A stretch of 64,000 nucleotides of DNA from Lathyrus oleraceus (Eukaryota > Streptophyta > Magnoliopsida > Fabales > Fabaceae). The translations under genes were made by a program, and so were the position numbers. The notes under the pieces are model-generated. The model was not told where the DNA came from. It saw only the letters and a list, made by a program, of their open reading frames with translations, and ran no database searches. Below are positions 61,761 through 64,000 of the stretch, piece by piece. Position 1 is the stretch's first letter, and the number at the start of each line of letters is the position of its first letter. Location of the stretch: NCBI RefSeq assembly GCF_024323335.1, contig NC_066585.1, forward strand, positions 533,782,082 through 533,846,081. The letters are read 5' to 3'.

Positions 61761-62179
61761 GCAATGTGGGAAGGATTAGAAGGATCAATGTGAAAAGAAG
61801 TTTGATATTGAGTAAAAGATGATAACATACTATAGAATGGAAAGTAGTTGGAAAGAACTATGAAATTTATTGTGCATGTTAATACTATTTATAGGACTAG
61901 TTTGTAACAACAAGTTTGAATAACTACTAATTTGACTTTGAATAACGACTAATTTGAATAACAATTAGTTATAAGAATACATAATTAAATTTTAAGAATA
62001 CATAATCACACTAAAAAATCCAAAATACATAATCATATCCTTTAAGTCCATATTTTTCTCTAATCATGTCACACAAGAATTCATGAACTCGTAGTTGTCT
62101 TCTATTCATATTTGATGTATCTTTTGTGAGTATATACAAATCATTGATCTTCAGACTTCAATTTTCCCTCAATATTCTC

Positions 62180-63340
62180 TGCCTTCTTAATCTTTGCATC
62201 GACCTTTTTTTTCCATCTCAACTTTTTCATCCTCAATACATACATAGCCTCGTGCAAACACTAACATCAAATCAATTTTTTTAAAGTAATCTTTCAAATG
62301 ATCATATTTGATATTGGGAGTAGTAGACATTTCCACAAGCTTTTTTGCAGATCCCCGTGCAAACACTAACATCAAATCAATTTTTTTTAAAGTAATATTT
62401 CAAATAATCATATTTGGTGTTGGGAGTAGTAGACATTTCCACAAACCTTTCTTTCTCCTCCCTTTTGACTTCCTTTTGAATGATTTAAGGACATGACAAA
62501 GTGGGTGATGCTGGATTGTATTCGCAACTTGTTGGTGTCAACGGATTAGAAGATGAAGAATATGCTCCTGAAACTGAATTCTTTGTTATTTTTGTAGAAG
62601 CTTTCGATGAACTTGCGAGTCATTTAGGTTCATCTTTCAATAGTCTCCATGCAACCTCAAATGTAAAATTTTAACCTTCATCTTGGAAATAGATTTTATA
62701 TGTAGTTTACATGATATTGCTCATGGAGCTCCCGCTTTGTTGTGCAGACACAACATGTTTGTAGCATCCAACAAATTTTTAAACAAATGAGTTAATTTTG
62801 TGTCATCGATTTTAACTCTTTGTAATTGATCTCACAATGTTTGTTGTAATCTTTGTCAATTTTCTTCCAAAAACTATCTCCTTTTTGTTCAATCATAATA
62901 ATTGAATCCTTTGAAATGCTGAGACATGATCGCATGCAAACTTCATCCTCTTTTTGTTGGAATATTTATTTAGAAGTATTCACAACCGGTACATATGCAA
63001 CTTCTTCACCAAGGTTAATAGTTTCTAATCTACTTTGAATGCAAAATTACGGTGTCTCATGTTCTTGATCATTTGATTGCACATCTATACTACCTATTCG
63101 AGCCTTATGAGGAATAATGGAGTTAGTTGATAGAGATGTAAATTATTGTTATTCATATGGATAAGGTGACGTATGATATGAGTAATTTTTAAAGTGTGAG
63201 TTGTTTTGTGGATTTGAGATAAAATGAGAGTTTTAAATTTTTTGTTATGGCATAGATTTGAGATAAGAGGTGCATTTCCAAAGTATGGGTAGCTTTGTTG
63301 ATTTGGGATAAAATGATGACTACCACCATTTTGCATAAAA
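62180..63340 (-). pseudogene. PIF/Harbinger ORF1-type protein, degenerate
   Basis: Minus-strand pieces read MQNGGSHHFIPNQQSYPYFG (N-terminal, Asn/Pro/Tyr-rich). Around 62690-62640 comes FTFEVAWRLLKDEPK, then SGAYSSSSNPLTPTSCEYNP (about 62570-62515), and a basic EVKREEKE tail with repeated FKKIDLMLVFARG. This arrangement matches the NAM/Myb-like ORF1 proteins that accompany plant Harbinger transposases, where the central domain binds DNA. Frameshifts and stops interrupt it. Confidence 0.6.
62252..62444. repeat. ~105-bp tandem duplication within Harbinger ORF1
   Basis: CGTGCAAACACTAACATCAA opens both copies (near 62252 and 62358). Both end in TAGTAGACATTTCCACAA. It duplicates the coding segment for FKKIDLMLVFARG in the same frame. 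Confidence 0.85.
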
Positions 63341-63418
63341 TTGTTGATTGAGATCCATTGACAAATGAATGTGTTGAAGAAGAAAAATAAAAATAAGATA
63401 AAATAAATAATTCAAAAT

Positions 63419-63840
63419 TAGCCTGAGGGATTTAACTTTTTAAATCTCGCTCGAGGGAGTTTCCTTTTCCAATCTCGTCTAAGAGACTCAACTTTTTAAG
63501 TCTCGCTCGAGGGACTCTCTTTTTCAAGTCTCGTTTTAGGGACTCAACTTTTAAGGTCTCACCCGAGAGACTCACCTTTTGAAGTCTCGCTTAAGAGACT
63601 TAACCTTTTAAGTCTCGTATGAGGAAGTCGCCTAAGGGACTCAACTTTGTAAGTCTTGCACGAAGGAATCTTATTTTCAAGTATCGCCTAAGGGACTCAA
63701 CTTTTTAGTCTCTCCTTTTCAAGTCTCGTCGGAGGGACTGGACTTTTTAAGTCTCACTGAGGAACTAACATTTTAAAGTCTCGACGAAGGACTCACATTT
63801 TCAAGTCTTGCTAGAGGGACTCGATTTCCTAAACCTCGCT
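63419..63840. repeat. minisatellite, ~31-bp units in ~62-bp pairs
   Basis: At least 13 units built on TTTTTAAGTCTCGCTCGAGG followed by GACTCAAC or a related end. Adjacent units alternate between CAACTTTTTAAGTCTCG and CCTTTTCAAGTCTCG types, suggesting a dimeric repeat. There is no coding frame. The array ends near 63840. Confidence 0.85.
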
Positions 63841-64000
63841 TGAAAAAGGAGTATCGTCTACCTTGTTTAAACACTTTGTCCTCCTTAAGCCTTATGCATG
63901 AAGAAATGTGGATTATGATAATTCTGACTAGACCCTGTAAGATTACAAATCATAACTCAATTAGCCCAAGAACTTCTTAAAGGGGAAAAATGACGAATCA
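63841..64000. other. window end, nothing recognised
   Basis: Short unassigned sequence after the minisatellite. No gene or element was recognised. Confidence 0.5.

Larger units (their letters stand above)
60700..63345 (-). mobile_element. PIF/Harbinger DNA transposon relic (two ORFs)
   Basis: Two decayed coding regions lie in the order expected for plant PIF/Harbinger elements on the minus strand. An ORF1-type DNA-binding/accessory protein (63340-62180) is followed by a DDE transposase (61760-60763). Terminal inverted repeats and the 3-bp target duplication could not be found, so the ends are approximate. Stops and frameshifts in both frames make it inactive. Confidence 0.7.

Noticed and set aside
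63419..63840. CRISPR-like array
   Set aside because: Units are contiguous, lack unique spacers of constant length and occur in a plant nuclear context, so it is a minisatellite.

Overview
The window is nuclear DNA of a flowering plant. The protein-coding genes have short exons, long AT-rich introns with GT-AG borders, TATA boxes, and closest recalled relatives among dicots. The repeats point to a legume, most likely the Fabeae or a related inverted-repeat-lacking clade (pea, faba bean, lentil, vetchling): very long Ogre-like Ty3/gypsy LTRs, legume-style Ty1/copia and TRIM elements, and hAT MITEs with a CCGCCATGGCGG core. The genus call is inference, not something the sequence proves.

Only four intact genes are present, and all have complete exon structures. 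They are a chloroplast omega-3 fatty acid desaturase of the FAD7/FAD8 type (2054-4900, minus), a plant SelT-like thioredoxin-fold protein with a CxxC motif (13653-16549, plus), a small RING-type E3 ligase of the AIRP2 type (33390-36349, plus) and PDX2, the glutaminase subunit of pyridoxal 5'-phosphate synthase (52567-58016, plus). They share no pathway and look like ordinary single genes separated by repeats.

Most of the rest is transposable-element debris. 7.8-8.4 kb: gypsy protease relic. 10.4-12.2 kb: copia gag relic and a 1.24-kb TRIM whose LTRs differ by an internal minisatellite. 12.5-13.4 and 18.0-19.4 kb: LINE relics. 14.63-14.89 kb: a miniature two-LTR element inside a SelT intron. 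19.6-25.5 kb: gypsy fragments and an Ogre LTR end. 25.5-28.4 kb: copia gag and LTR on the minus strand. 28.5-31 kb: gypsy gag-protease, PBS and a huge compound microsatellite. 37-38 kb: a copia 3' end.

The most elaborate locus is 38.1-48.8 kb. A 10.65-kb copia element with matching CTCTT target duplications contains, inside its integrase gene, a hAT element with 8-bp TTCGACAC duplications. That hAT in turn contains a 4.77-kb Ogre-like solo LTR flanked by GTACC duplications, so the order of insertion can be read directly.

At 50.0-51.6 kb a Mutator-like element with roughly 200-bp terminal inverted repeats carries a captured piece of an HSP70-14/15 (HSP110-type) chaperone gene, part of it duplicated: a Pack-MULE just upstream of PDX2. 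The last 6 kb hold a 685-bp tandem duplication, a decayed two-ORF PIF/Harbinger transposon and a 31-bp-type minisatellite. No bacterial-style defence, CRISPR or operon feature is present. The nested locus, the Pack-MULE and a GC-AG intron in PDX2 are the observations most worth following.
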